Assembly (NCBI GenBank): GCA_050253255.1
Contig: JBFWJK010000057.1
Coordinates: forward strand, 1-17,313
DNA length: 17,313 nucleotides
Reading direction: 5' to 3'
Origin: JACKCP01 sp050253255
GTDB taxonomy: Bacteria > Desulfobacterota > Desulfobacteria > Desulfobacterales > JACKCP01
Shown: in pieces, positions 1 through 7,281 of the stretch
How the letters are laid out: the number at the start of each line of letters is the position of its first letter
Numbering within the stretch: position 1 is the first letter of the stretch
Notes under the pieces: generated by a model
Told to the model about the DNA's origin: nothing
The model's input: only the letters and a program-made list of their open reading frames with translations
Databases searched by the model: none
Translations under genes and position numbers: made by a program

Positions 1-1447
1 CGTATTGAATTTCGGCATCTATATCAAGAATTTCAGCTTCTTCAGCAAGTTCGTAAAATTTGTCCTTTACTATGGAATCCCTTTGATGAATTATTTCTTT
101 AAGCTCAGTTTCAAGGTTTCGGGAATAGAATTCCTTGGCGGTAATTCTGGCAATAAGATGCAAAAGGGCATGATCCTGGTCTGAATCCATATTTTTTCTT
201 CCATAGAAAAAGTATATGAAAAATCCTAAAATCATAAGCCCCAGAGTAATTGCAAAAGCAATTGCCCCAAGACTGAAAAGAAGGACTGAAAGGCCTGTTA
301 TTCCAATGATCTGAAGCCATGGATAAAGAGGTGACCTGAAGTCCGGCCTGTAATTTTGTATTTTTGATTCCCTCAGGATAATTACAGCAAAACAGGTGAC
401 AATATAAGTTAAAATAAGAATACACGATGCCGCTTTAACAAGAAGAGTTATGTCAAGCAGAATTGCTCCTGACATCAGAGTTGCTGTAAGGATTATTCCT
501 GCTACAGGAGTGCCAAATTTAAGGTTGATAAACCCGAACAGGGGAGGAATGAGCTTGTCCCGGCTTAATGCAAAAGGAAATCTTGAAGCGCCCATTATTC
601 CCGTATTTGCTGTTGCTGAAAAGCCAAGTATTGCAACCAGTGCCATGAATTCGCAGAAATATCTGATCCCTGTGTTTCCTGCCGCATCAGCTATTGGAGT
701 AAGGCTTGAAACAAGCACATCCTTTTCAACAAGTCCGAATATGATTATCAGGGTGATGATATAGAAAAAAACAACACAGAACAATCCCATTATCATTCCA
801 AGGGGAAGATTTCTTGAGGGATTTTTTACCTCTTCTCCAATGCTTGCAACCTTTAAAAGACCGCCGAAGGATATGAAGACAAAGGCTGTTGTTCCGATAA
901 ATGAAGCACCTGATGATGTAAAAAAGGGATCAAATCTTGCGAATTTAATTTTGGGAAAACAGATATATGCGAAAATGACAAGCCCTGTTAAAACTGTCAT
1001 TATGAGGACACCCTGGATTTTTCCGGCATTTTTTGCTCCCATTATATTGACAAATGTAAAAAAAATAATCAGGCAGAATGCGATAATTCTTATGTCATAT
1101 GAGGCAAAAATGTTTGTAAAGGCGGCCATGCCTATAAGCTGAAAAGCGCTCTTGAGAGAAAGAGCGAAAAATATTATCAGACCGTAAACTGTTCCAACTG
1201 CAGCACCCATGGTTCTTTTTATATAAAAATATGCTCCTCCTGCCTTTGGCATTGCTGTTGTGAGTTCTGCCTGGGACAAAAGCCCTGTAAGAGCGAGGAA
1301 AGCCGCAAGAATATATGCAAATATGGATGCAGGCCCGCTCTGGGCAAATGCAAACCCGGGAAGAATAAAAATTCCTGAGCTTATTATTGCTCCTGTTGAT
1401 ATTACCCACACATCCCAAAGACCAAGTTCTTTTTTAAGACCGCTCAT
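1..1447 (-). CDS. APC-family amino acid permease, C-terminal part cut off by window edge
   Basis: Open frame reading leftward from an ATG at 1447 for 482 codons without a stop to the left edge. The protein starts MSGLKKELGLWDVW, followed by the APC signature GAIISSGIFILPG (about residues 20-32), then a succession of hydrophobic helices to about residue 415, typical of a roughly 12-helix amino acid/polyamine/organocation permease that imports amino acids across the inner membrane. After the last helix (FFIYFFYGRKN) comes a charged soluble stretch containing HLIARITAKEF, LETELKEIIHQRD and KFYELAEEAEILDID. From memory of the family this linker precedes a PTS EIIA-like domain in a subset of APC permeases; that domain would lie outside the window. 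The start is 3 bases after the stop of the upstream gene, so the two are probably cotranscribed. Substrate cannot be read from sequence. Confidence 0.9.
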   Translation of the reverse strand, partial: MSGLKKELGLWDVWVISTGAIISSGIFILPGFAFAQSGPASIFAYILAAFLALTGLLSQAELTTAMPKAGGAYFYIKRTMGAAVGTVYGLIIFFALSLKSAFQLIGMAAFTNIFASYDIRIIAFCLIIFFTFVNIMGAKNAGKIQGVLIMTVLTGLVIFAYICFPKIKFARFDPFFTSSGASFIGTTAFVFISFGGLLKVASIGEEVKNPSRNLPLGMIMGLFCVVFFYIITLIIIFGLVEKDVLVSSLTPIADAAGNTGIRYFCEFMALVAILGFSATANTGIMGASRFPFALSRDKLIPPLFGFINLKFGTPVAGIILTATLMSGAILLDITLLVKAASCILILTYIVTCFAVIILRESKIQNYRPDFRSPLYPWLQIIGITGLSVLLFSLGAIAFAITLGLMILGFFIYFFYGRKNMDSDQDHALLHLIARITAKEFYSRNLETELKEIIHQRDSIVKDKFYELAEEAEILDIDAEIQY

Positions 1448-1450
1448 TAT

Positions 1451-2065
1451 TTATCCCCGAAATATCAGTTTGGCATTGTTTGGTACTTTGCCTTTAAAAA
1501 ATTCATTTCTCTGGTTGAGGCTTTCAAGATCCATTTCAAATGTTTTCCATCTTCCTGTAAAATCTTTCAAGGCTGCTATTCTTCTTCCTGTTATCGAGTA
1601 TGGATAATCCCATAAGACAAGATCTCCGGATTCATTTGTAAATCCTTCACCGCTGTACTGGAATATTCCTCTGGAATTAACCCAGGCTTCGGTCTGGAGA
1701 AGCGTTAAAATTTCAAAGCCGTCTTCTGTGTCAAAACCTGAGACAGGTACAAACTCATAAACAATATCTGCTTTTGAGATATATTTTTTAACCCATTTCA
1801 TATTTTTTGCAGGAAGTTTTGTTTCACAGTACTCAATAATTTTTTTAAGCTTTAACTTATCTTCTTCCTTTTTTTCAGGCAAAAGTTCAATGATTATTAT
1901 CAGTTCAAGGCCATTTTTTCTTACAACAATCTGATTGTGGGTGTCTGTCTTTTCTGTTTCCAGCTCCAGATTTTCAGTAAGAGGCTCATTTTCAAGCCCT
2001 GACATTAAAATATCAGAAGTGATTGTTTTTTTGCCCCGGCAAAAAAGTCTTGTCTGGTAGTCCAT
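1451..2065 (-). CDS. Hypothetical protein, 204 residues, cotranscribed with the APC permease
   Basis: Not recognised. Begins MDYQTRLFCRGKK at an ATG (2065) and ends in DFTGRWKTFEMDLESLNQRNEFFKGKVPNNAKLIFRG-like sequence split over the last 40 residues. It has no signal peptide and no membrane helix; the central part (about residues 50-80) has a short beta-rich stretch (LELIIIIELL) followed by a lysine/glutamate-rich helix. The C-terminal half is rich in aromatic residues (W, Y, F), suggesting a folded cytoplasmic domain. An AAGG at about 11 bases before the start may be the ribosome site. Its stop is only 3 bases from the permease ATG, so it is the first gene of a two-gene operon and may have a role linked to the permease; this is inference from position only. 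Confidence 0.72.
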   Translation of the reverse strand: MDYQTRLFCRGKKTITSDILMSGLENEPLTENLELETEKTDTHNQIVVRKNGLELIIIIELLPEKKEEDKLKLKKIIEYCETKLPAKNMKWVKKYISKADIVYEFVPVSGFDTEDGFEILTLLQTEAWVNSRGIFQYSGEGFTNESGDLVLWDYPYSITGRRIAALKDFTGRWKTFEMDLESLNQRNEFFKGKVPNNAKLIFRG

Positions 2066-2128
2066 TGTTTAATAAACCTTATGGTTTTAGATATAATCAT
2101 TCTTTTAGAGAAAAATCTTTATTTTTCC

Positions 2129-2157
2129 TTGAAAAAGGGTGAAGTTGTGTATGTATT
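2129..2157 (+). promoter_or_regulatory. Candidate sigma-70-type promoter of the flavodoxin/ferredoxin gene
   Basis: TTGAAA at 2129-2134 and TGTATT at 2152-2157 are separated by 17 bases; an overlapping TATTAT lies at 2154-2159. The site sits in the 130-base divergent gap between two genes. If used, it excludes the upstream in-frame ATG at 2139 as a start. Matches are partial, so this is a tentative call. Confidence 0.35.
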
Positions 2158-2195
2158 ATTACAATAATTTGAAAAATAATAACAGAGGTGAAATC

Positions 2196-3050
2196 ATGTC
2201 AAAATTTAAAAAAGCAGTGATTGCATATATTTCTCCGGGCGGTTCGACAAAAGAGGCGGCATATGTCCTGAAAGATGCTTTAAGTTCAAAAAATATTGAA
2301 GTTTCAATGTTTGAGGTAGGGAGAAAAAACAGCTTTGAAGGCGTCAGGAAAGCTCTGAAAGAAGACGGGGTTATTTTTTTCCCGGGCTCTCCTGTTTATG
2401 TAAGTAAAATTCTTCCTACAATAAAAGAACTTATTTCTGAAGTGAAGACAGATAAAAAAATCCCTGCTGCTCCTTTTGTCACATGGGGATGTGTCACAAG
2501 CGGAATAGCTCTCTATGATGCGGGAATCAGTCTGAAGGAAAACGGTTTTGAAATTGCAGGGGCTTTAAAGGTTCCGGCAGTTCATACAATGACAACCCCC
2601 TCTGAAAATCCTCTTGGAGCAGGTCATCCTGATACTGATGACAAAAAAATAATATCTGAGTTTGCTGACAGGCTTTTATCTTTTCTGGAATCAGATGACT
2701 ACAGTTCAAAATGTCTTGAGCCCGAAGATATTCAGTACCAGCCGGAAGATAAAAAAGCTGAAATGGAAAAAGGGGATGTTTACAAGGCAAGGGCCAATAT
2801 GCCGCAGAAAATGGTAAGTGAATCACTTTGTACAACCTGTGGAGTCTGTGCTGAACTCTGCCCTGTAGAAGCCATTGAAATGGATCCGTACCCTGTATTC
2901 AAAGACAATTGTATAAGCTGTTTCAACTGTTTCAAGCAATGCCCCGAAGAAGCAATCCTGTGCGACCTTGCTCCAGTTGCCGAAAGAATACAGCAAAGGA
3001 AAAAAATGTTTAATGAGGCTGATAAAGCCCTTTATTTCATAAAGCAGTGA
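2196..3050 (+). CDS. EFR1-type flavodoxin/ferredoxin fusion protein
   Basis: A 284-residue cytoplasmic redox protein. The N-terminal two thirds is flavodoxin-like: a beta strand then SPGGSTKEAA (residues 13-22, FMN phosphate loop position), FPGSPVYVSKILPT (62-75) and VTWGCVTSGIALYD (95-108). The C-terminal part holds two ferredoxin motifs, C212-x2-C215-x2-C218-x3-C222-P and C239-x2-C242-x2-C245-x3-C249-P, expected to bind two [4Fe-4S] clusters. This arrangement is that of the EFR1 family found in anaerobes, thought to move electrons between low-potential donors and flavin; the partner is unknown. The ATG at 2196 was chosen over the one at 2139 because AGAGGTG lies just before it and the protein then begins directly with the first flavodoxin strand. 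It is a single-gene unit ending at a hairpin. Confidence 0.9.
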   Translation: MSKFKKAVIAYISPGGSTKEAAYVLKDALSSKNIEVSMFEVGRKNSFEGVRKALKEDGVIFFPGSPVYVSKILPTIKELISEVKTDKKIPAAPFVTWGCVTSGIALYDAGISLKENGFEIAGALKVPAVHTMTTPSENPLGAGHPDTDDKKIISEFADRLLSFLESDDYSSKCLEPEDIQYQPEDKKAEMEKGDVYKARANMPQKMVSESLCTTCGVCAELCPVEAIEMDPYPVFKDNCISCFNCFKQCPEEAILCDLAPVAERIQQRKKMFNEADKALYFIKQ

Positions 3051-3062
3051 GTCTTGTTTTCA

Positions 3063-3097
3063 GGCTGCCCGTTTTTTTGAGGCAGCCCATGTTTTTT
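3063..3097. terminator. Hairpin between convergent genes, probable terminator
   Basis: GGCTGCC at 3063-3069 pairs with GGCAGCC at 3081-3087 (7 base pairs, 11-base loop), followed on the plus strand by CATG and six T residues at 3092-3097. It lies directly after the flavodoxin/ferredoxin gene and reaches the stop codon of the convergent SDR gene; on the minus strand the same stem is followed by an A/G-rich stretch, so it is better as a plus-strand terminator. Confidence 0.6.
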
Positions 3098-3804
3098 CAC
3101 TTGTGACTGTAAGTCCATCCAAAGTCGTTATGATAAATCATGAGTTTTGTCATTCCTCCGTCTATGGTGATGTCCTGACCTGTGATAAAACTGTTTTCAG
3201 GATCGCAGAGAAACATTACTGCATTTACAACATCTGAAGGGATTCCGACCCGTCCTGCAGGATGCTGAACTGCATCCGGCCCTTCAGGTTCATTTTCAGA
3301 TGTGTCTATCCATCCGGGGGAGATTGAATTTACCCGGACTTTTCCTGAAAGACTTACTGCCATTGCATGTGTTAAAGAACTGATTCCGCCTTTGGCGGCT
3401 GTATAGCTTTCTGTATCCGGCTGGCTCATGAGCTGTCTTGTGGAAGAAATATTTACTATGCTTGCCTTAGGGCTGAAATGACTGCTAAAAAGTTTTGTCA
3501 AAAAAAACGGAGCTGTAATTCCAACACGGAGGATATAGTTAAAATCATCATATGAGCATGTATCAAGTCCTCCTCTCGACAGACAGGCATTGTTAACAAG
3601 ATAATCAACAGATCCGCAATCTGAAATAACTTTTGAGGCAAACTGCCGGAGCACTTTTTCATCGGCAATATCACCGACAAAATAATCGTTATCTAAAATA
3701 TCAATTGTACAGACAAAAGCTCCCCGGTTTTTAAATTCCTCGCAGACGGCTTTGCCGATTCCCCTTGCTCCGCCTGTAACAACTGCAACTTTTTTTTCTG
3801 ACAT
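3097..3804 (-). CDS. Short-chain dehydrogenase/reductase (SDR) family oxidoreductase
   Basis: A 235-residue soluble NAD(P)-dependent oxidoreductase with a full SDR layout: dinucleotide-binding TGGARGIG (residues 10-17), NNA (71-73), serine pair S120/S121, Y134 and K138 in SYTAAKGG, PGWIDT (163-168) and a C-terminal DITIDGG. Length is slightly under the usual 250. The acidic residue after the second strand (D35 in TIDILDND) suggests preference for NAD over NADP. The helix that normally carries the fourth catalytic residue in a V-N-x-T motif reads RVGITAPF, with glycine where asparagine is expected; the substrate is unknown. AAGGA is 9 bases before the ATG. A 109-base gap separates it from the GNAT gene; TATATT at 3879-3884 on the minus strand could be a minus-10 of its own promoter. 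Confidence 0.9.
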   Translation of the reverse strand: MSEKKVAVVTGGARGIGKAVCEEFKNRGAFVCTIDILDNDYFVGDIADEKVLRQFASKVISDCGSVDYLVNNACLSRGGLDTCSYDDFNYILRVGITAPFFLTKLFSSHFSPKASIVNISSTRQLMSQPDTESYTAAKGGISSLTHAMAVSLSGKVRVNSISPGWIDTSENEPEGPDAVQHPAGRVGIPSDVVNAVMFLCDPENSFITGQDITIDGGMTKLMIYHNDFGWTYSHK

Positions 3805-3913
3805 AAAGGAATATCCTTATTTTTGTGGTTTTTAAATCTTCATCGGGCTGTTTTTCCCGTTCCAGAGATCTGCTCCTGAATATAAACAGTTAGGGCGAGG
3901 TAAAAAATTTAAA

Positions 3914-4330
3914 TCAGGAAACAGTAAAAGTTCTTTTGCTCATTATTGCATTGGCTGAAGAAAACCCGAATTTTTTGTATAAACTCTGAGCATCACGGGT
4001 CTGCAAAGCCATCTGTGTATCTTTCAGGGAATGATGAGAAACAATGCATTCCACCATCCACAGTCCAAGACCTTTGCCTCTGTATCTGCTGTCAATTACA
4101 ATATCTGCAAGCCAGGCAAAAGTTGCGCAGTCTGTTACAGCACGAGCAAACCCTATTTGTTCGGAGTCCTTGAAAAGAGTGAAGCAGACAGACCCTTCAA
4201 TCATTTTTTCTATAACGTGTCTTGGCCGGGTCTTACTCCAGTATGTTGAAGAAAGGAGCCGGTAAACATAATCGGGATCTGTTTTAGACTTGTCGTCAGT
4301 GATTGAATAATTACTTCTGTTCCATTCCAT
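3914..4330 (-). CDS. GNAT-family N-acetyltransferase
   Basis: A small acetyl-CoA-dependent acetyltransferase of 138 residues from the ATG at 4330. It shows the GNAT core: a first strand and helix with YWSKTRPRHVIEKMI, strand SVCFTLFKDSEQIGFARAV, the conserved LADIVIDSRYRGKGLGLWMVE where R-G-K-G-L-G (84-89) forms the acetyl-CoA pyrophosphate loop, and a C-terminal LYKKFGF typical of motif B. The start was placed at 4330 because the family usually begins close to this W-x-R-x-x-Y sequence and AGGGA lies about 10 bases upstream; an in-frame TTG at 4351 would add seven residues. The acceptor is unknown. It lies 51 bases after the lipoprotein gene and could share its transcript. Confidence 0.87.
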   Translation of the reverse strand: MEWNRSNYSITDDKSKTDPDYVYRLLSSTYWSKTRPRHVIEKMIEGSVCFTLFKDSEQIGFARAVTDCATFAWLADIVIDSRYRGKGLGLWMVECIVSHHSLKDTQMALQTRDAQSLYKKFGFSSANAIMSKRTFTVS

Positions 4331-4381
4331 TTTTAGATTTTCCCTGTTCAATGAAAAAATTTTTGCACCGGCTTTTTTAAG

Positions 4382-4882
4382 TTATTCAAATTCCTGCCAC
4401 CATTTTTTCAGTTCATCTTTTACTCTATGATTTAATCTTGGTCTTGTTGAGTTTAAGGAAGGAGGATATTCACCCTTTTTGAAACCGATGATTAAAAAAG
4501 CCGCTTCCTCGCCAATTGTGGATCCGTTAAGTTCTGCATAGGAGGAAACTGCCCTGTTAACCGGAGCACATGGTTCTGAAGAGTCAAGAAGTTCAATTAA
4601 ACCCGGAATATCGGATGCTTTTATCCAGTTTACATGCACACCTGAGACAGAAAAAGGGTGTTGAGCGGTTCGTTTTTTTAACATATTTAAAAAGTCGGCC
4701 GGGGATTTGTCATGCCAGTCAAAAAAATCACCATAAACTGAGGAATCTGATCTTAAAATATTTTCTGTTTGTAAATATCCGGGATTTTTTTCTTCAGTAA
4801 CAGTTTCTGACGATCTGCACCCGAATTCAGAAGAAAACAAAAGAAAAATAACAGTTGGGAAAATTAGTTTTTTTATTTTCAT
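4382..4882 (-). CDS. Probable exported protein or lipoprotein of unknown function
   Basis: Not recognised as a family. From the ATG at 4882 the protein starts MKIKKLIFPTVIFLLF, a standard signal peptide, with a cysteine about residue 22 (SSEFGC). The sequence before that cysteine is a poor lipobox (glycine at -1 but phenylalanine and glutamate at -2 and -3), so lipid attachment is possible, not certain. The mature part of about 145 residues contains a short glycine-serine-asparagine segment, an IPGLIELLDSSEPC segment that resembles one HEAT-like helix pair, and ends in HRVKDELKKWWQEFE. The in-frame ATG at 4921 would add 13 residues before the signal peptide and has no ribosome site; neither start has a clear one. 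It is the first gene of a minus-strand group with GNAT and SDR. Confidence 0.68.
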   Translation of the reverse strand: MKIKKLIFPTVIFLLFSSEFGCRSSETVTEEKNPGYLQTENILRSDSSVYGDFFDWHDKSPADFLNMLKKRTAQHPFSVSGVHVNWIKASDIPGLIELLDSSEPCAPVNRAVSSYAELNGSTIGEEAAFLIIGFKKGEYPPSLNSTRPRLNHRVKDELKKWWQEFE

Positions 4883-5089
4883 ATTCATGGAATTTTTATT
4901 AAAAAATACATTGCCGGTCATTAAGTAATGAGTAGATAATTTTTTTTCATATAAGCTTTCAGAATAAAGTTGCCTTCAATTAATCGTACTGTCAACCTTT
5001 TGCTTTTTATTCATAATAAAGACAGGTTTTAATTGTATGGAGGTGTATTAACTCATTTCCCGGTTCTTTGCTGACTATGGTTATTTTTT

Positions 5090-5117
5090 TAAAGTTTTTA
5101 TCTTATCCGGCCGTTTT
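5090..5117 (+). promoter_or_regulatory. Candidate sigma-28 (FliA) promoter before FlxA-like gene
   Basis: TAAAGTTT at 5090-5097 matches all eight positions of the flagellar sigma-28 minus-35 consensus. After 12 bases comes GCCGTTTT at 5110-5117, which matches the minus-10 consensus GCCGATAA at five positions including the GCCG core. The usual spacer is 11 bases, so spacing is one base long. The site is 49 bases before the start of the FlxA-like gene, a gene class controlled by sigma-28 in enterics. A weaker sigma-70 alternative (TTATCC, 17 bases, TATAAA near 5104-5132) overlaps it. Nothing else is evident in the rest of the divergent gap from 4883. Confidence 0.45.
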
Positions 5118-5165
5118 TTAAGAATTATAAAATTTATTCATTAAAAAGTACTGGCAGGTGCAGCT

Positions 5166-5588
5166 GTGAAAATAGAAATAAGTGCTTTAAATTCCAATAT
5201 TTCTTCTTACATGTCAGATGCAAGGGGTTCGGTTCCTGTTAAAAACTCTCAGTCAAATCCGGTCAATGAGGATGTTGTGGAAATTTCCAAGGAAGCGGAG
5301 CAGCAAAAAAAACTGGATAAAATTCATGCTGATTTCAATAAAAAGGAGAAAGCTGAGAAATCCGGATCAGGTCAGGGTTTGGCTGGTGATGGCGCCTCCC
5401 TTGTTGATGCCCATATTGAAAAACTTAAAAAGCAGATAAAAATGGTTCAGCAGCAGATAAAAAAACTGGAGGGAAATAAGTCCGGGGCAGAAAAAAAAAT
5501 GATTGAAGCACTCCGCAGTCAGTTAATGGAACTTAACAGTGCATTGATGGAATCTCTTAATTCAAAAATAGCAGATATGGAATCATGA
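5166..5588 (+). CDS. FlxA-like coiled-coil protein
   Basis: A 140-residue hydrophilic protein from a GTG start, with GGCAGGTG 6 bases upstream. The N-terminal third (MKIEISALNSN ... EDVVEISKEAEQQ) resembles the short D-x-V-x-I-S-x-E-A motif seen at the N-termini of flagellar accessory proteins such as FlgM. Residues 50-65 are lysine-rich, followed by a glycine-rich linker (GSGQGLAGDG), then two heptad-like helices: HIEKLKKQIKMVQQQIKKLEG (84-103) and EKKMIEALRSQLMELNSALM (109-128). Paired Q/K/L helices split by a short G-N-K-S linker match the FlxA-like pattern. FlxA is a poorly understood gene of the flagellar regulon. There are no flagellar neighbours in the window, so the assignment rests on sequence pattern and the upstream promoter candidate. 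Confidence 0.72.
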   Translation: MKIEISALNSNISSYMSDARGSVPVKNSQSNPVNEDVVEISKEAEQQKKLDKIHADFNKKEKAEKSGSGQGLAGDGASLVDAHIEKLKKQIKMVQQQIKKLEGNKSGAEKKMIEALRSQLMELNSALMESLNSKIADMES

Positions 5589-5654
5589 AAAACTGGTTTT
5601 TTTCACCGGGCTTGAGCTTTTGGGAAAAGAAATTAAAACAGGAGTGATGTTATT

Positions 5655-6440
5655 TCAGTCAAAAAGACCTGAAGTCTTTCTGATGCCCTGCCGGGTAAGG
5701 GCGAAATCATACTTTACAGGATCCTGAGGACAAAATTCCATAAACCCTTTTGTGATTTCTATTGCAGTATTCATAGAGCCTGACTTTTTTGCGGTAAGTC
5801 CGTGTTCAAGCCCGATTTTGTGCATATGGGTATCTAAGGGAACTATGAGTTTTGATTTGTCAATTTTCCACCAGCCGGGATCAACTTCATCATTTCTTAC
5901 CATCCATCTCAGGTAAAGGTTAAGTCTTTTACAGGCACTTTTTTTTTCTGCAAGAGGCATAAGATGGGCTGGTTTATAAGGATATGCGGCTTCATGAATG
6001 ATTTTTGAAAAATTACAGGAAGCCTTTAGAATATTTTCGTCATTTTCGCTGTATCCGGATAAAAAGCAGTTTTCAATTGTGTTATATTGTTTTCTTATTT
6101 CTCTTATGCTTATTAAAAGACCGGTAATATTTTCGCACTTTGCAAATCTGTGGACAAAATTGCACGTATTTTTTTTGATCCATGAATCAGATTTTAAATC
6201 AAGGGTTTTGGCCGGTTCATCTCCAAGAAGATTTAAGATTGATTCTACGGATTTCATTATTATTTTTATGTTTCCGTAGGCAAGGCTGGATGCAATAAGT
6301 CCTGCTGTTTCAATATCCTGTTTTCTGGTGTATCTGTATAAAAACCAGAGCGGATCCGGATAGATAAATTCTTTTTTGTTAAAGCTCTTATAAATTGTAT
6401 TTAATTCTTTTTTTGTAAATTTTTTCATTTGTTCAGACAT
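5655..6440 (-). CDS. TIGR02757 / DUF2400 family protein
   Basis: A 261-residue cytoplasmic protein with the full signature of the TIGR02757 (DUF2400) family: an N-terminal YPDPLWFLYRYTRKQDIETAGLIASSLAYGN-type region split across residues 27-57, then CKRLNLYLRWMVRNDEVDPGWW, LIVPLDTHMHKI, and FCPQDPVKYDFALTRQGI near the C-terminus. Biochemical function is not established; the PLDTH and DPxKYDFAL motifs recall the helix-hairpin-helix/GPD fold of DNA glycosylases, which would suit a role in nucleic-acid repair, but that is inference. Length agrees with the family. The ATG at 6440 is used; a second ATG lies 4 codons in (6428) and neither has a clear ribosome site. It is divergent from sfsA with 65 bases between. 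Confidence 0.88.
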   Translation of the reverse strand: MSEQMKKFTKKELNTIYKSFNKKEFIYPDPLWFLYRYTRKQDIETAGLIASSLAYGNIKIIMKSVESILNLLGDEPAKTLDLKSDSWIKKNTCNFVHRFAKCENITGLLISIREIRKQYNTIENCFLSGYSENDENILKASCNFSKIIHEAAYPYKPAHLMPLAEKKSACKRLNLYLRWMVRNDEVDPGWWKIDKSKLIVPLDTHMHKIGLEHGLTAKKSGSMNTAIEITKGFMEFCPQDPVKYDFALTRQGIRKTSGLFD

Positions 6441-6505
6441 TTATTGGTTTAAAAAGAATGAATATAAGAGTTTTTAATAAATTTTCAAACTTATGAAAGA
6501 AAAAT

Positions 6506-7222
6506 ATGGAAATAAAAAACGGTAAGGTTTTGTTCAGCAGCCTTTTAAAGGGAAAGCTTGTAAAAAGATATAAAAGATTTCTTGCAGACATAGAACTTGA
6601 CTCAGGTGAGTCTGTAACTGCGCACTGTGCAAATTCAGGGAGCATGAAAGGGTGTATCCTGGAAGGTGCCGAGGTTTATCTTTCTCCCCAGAATAAACCT
6701 GAAAGAAAGCTTAAATATACATGGGAACTCATAAAAATGCCTGACTCCCTTGTGGGAGTAAATACTTCAATTCCAAACAAACTTGTAAAATCTGCAATAG
6801 AATCGGGAAAAATCAAGGAATTTGAAAAATATTCAAAAGTAATTTCAGAAGTTAAGACAAGTGACAATACAAGGCTTGATCTTATGCTTCTGGATGAATT
6901 TGATGATAAATGCTACGTGGAAATAAAAAACTGCACCCTTGTTGAAAATGGTAAAGCAATGTTTCCCGATGCTGTAACAACAAGAGGGCAAAAGCATTTA
7001 AATGAGCTTATGGATTTAAAGGCAAAAGGTTTTGACGCAGCGGTTTTTTTTCTTATCCAGAGAATGGATGCAGAATGTTTTTCTCCTGCAGATCACATTG
7101 ACCCTCAATATGGAAAGCTTTTGAGGGCTGCTTTGGAAAAAGGGGTTGATGTCATTGCATATGATACTGTTCTCACCGAAAAATCAATTGAAATAAATAA
7201 AGGTATAGAGCTTTGTTTGTAA
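6506..7222 (+). CDS. sfsA: SfsA family DNA/RNA nuclease
   Basis: 238 residues, matching the SfsA family length. Conserved blocks are present in order: LLKGKLVKRYKRFLADIEL (N-terminal OB-like part), TAHCANSGSMKGC, GVNTSIPNKLV, SEVKTSDNTRLDLML, CYVEIKNCTLV, and FPDAVTTRGQKHLNEL followed by AAVFFLIQR. The D in RLDLML and the E-x-K in VEIKN are the expected metal-binding residues of a PD-(D/E)XK nuclease core. Originally named for a sugar-fermentation effect in Escherichia coli; homologues have been reported to have nuclease activity. The gene is monocistronic, divergent from the DUF2400 gene, and is followed by a strong terminator. GAAAGAAAA upstream gives only a weak ribosome site. Confidence 0.94.
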   Translation: MEIKNGKVLFSSLLKGKLVKRYKRFLADIELDSGESVTAHCANSGSMKGCILEGAEVYLSPQNKPERKLKYTWELIKMPDSLVGVNTSIPNKLVKSAIESGKIKEFEKYSKVISEVKTSDNTRLDLMLLDEFDDKCYVEIKNCTLVENGKAMFPDAVTTRGQKHLNELMDLKAKGFDAAVFFLIQRMDAECFSPADHIDPQYGKLLRAALEKGVDVIAYDTVLTEKSIEINKGIELCL

Positions 7223-7239
7223 ATTGAGAATTTTATGAA

Positions 7240-7277
7240 CTGAAAATCCAGCCCTGAAAATGGGCTGGATTTTTCAG
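7240..7277. terminator. Strong bidirectional Rho-independent terminator
   Basis: AAAATCCAGCCC at 7243-7254 pairs with GGGCTGGATTTT at 7262-7273: twelve perfect base pairs with a 7-base loop. CTG at 7240-7242 can also pair with CAG at 7275-7277 past one bulged T. The G/C core plus an A-run on one side and a T-run on the other make a terminator for both sfsA and the convergent minus-strand operon. Confidence 0.88.
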
Positions 7278-7281
7278 GGTA

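Noticed and set aside
450..1142. Two plus-strand frames of about 100 codons
   Set aside because: Both are antisense to the APC permease, which is open across the whole stretch and has the expected helices.
3946..4265. Three overlapping plus-strand frames of about 70 codons
   Set aside because: All are antisense to the GNAT gene and overlap one another in different frames.
4993..4998. Perfect TTGACA on the minus strand, a possible minus-35 for the lipoprotein gene
   Set aside because: The hexamers 16 to 18 bases downstream (such as CAACTT) do not resemble a minus-10, so no promoter is called.
4883..5165. Search of the largest non-coding gap (283 bases) for small genes or structured RNA
   Set aside because: Apart from the sigma-28-like site, only very short frames (for example ATG GAG GTG TAT TAA at about 5037) and no stable hairpin were seen.
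5659..5683. Imperfect 10-base inverted repeat at the end of the DUF2400 gene, with a T-run on the minus strand
   Set aside because: The continuous stem is only 6 A+T-rich base pairs and lies inside coding sequence; it could be a weak terminator but is not distinct from chance.
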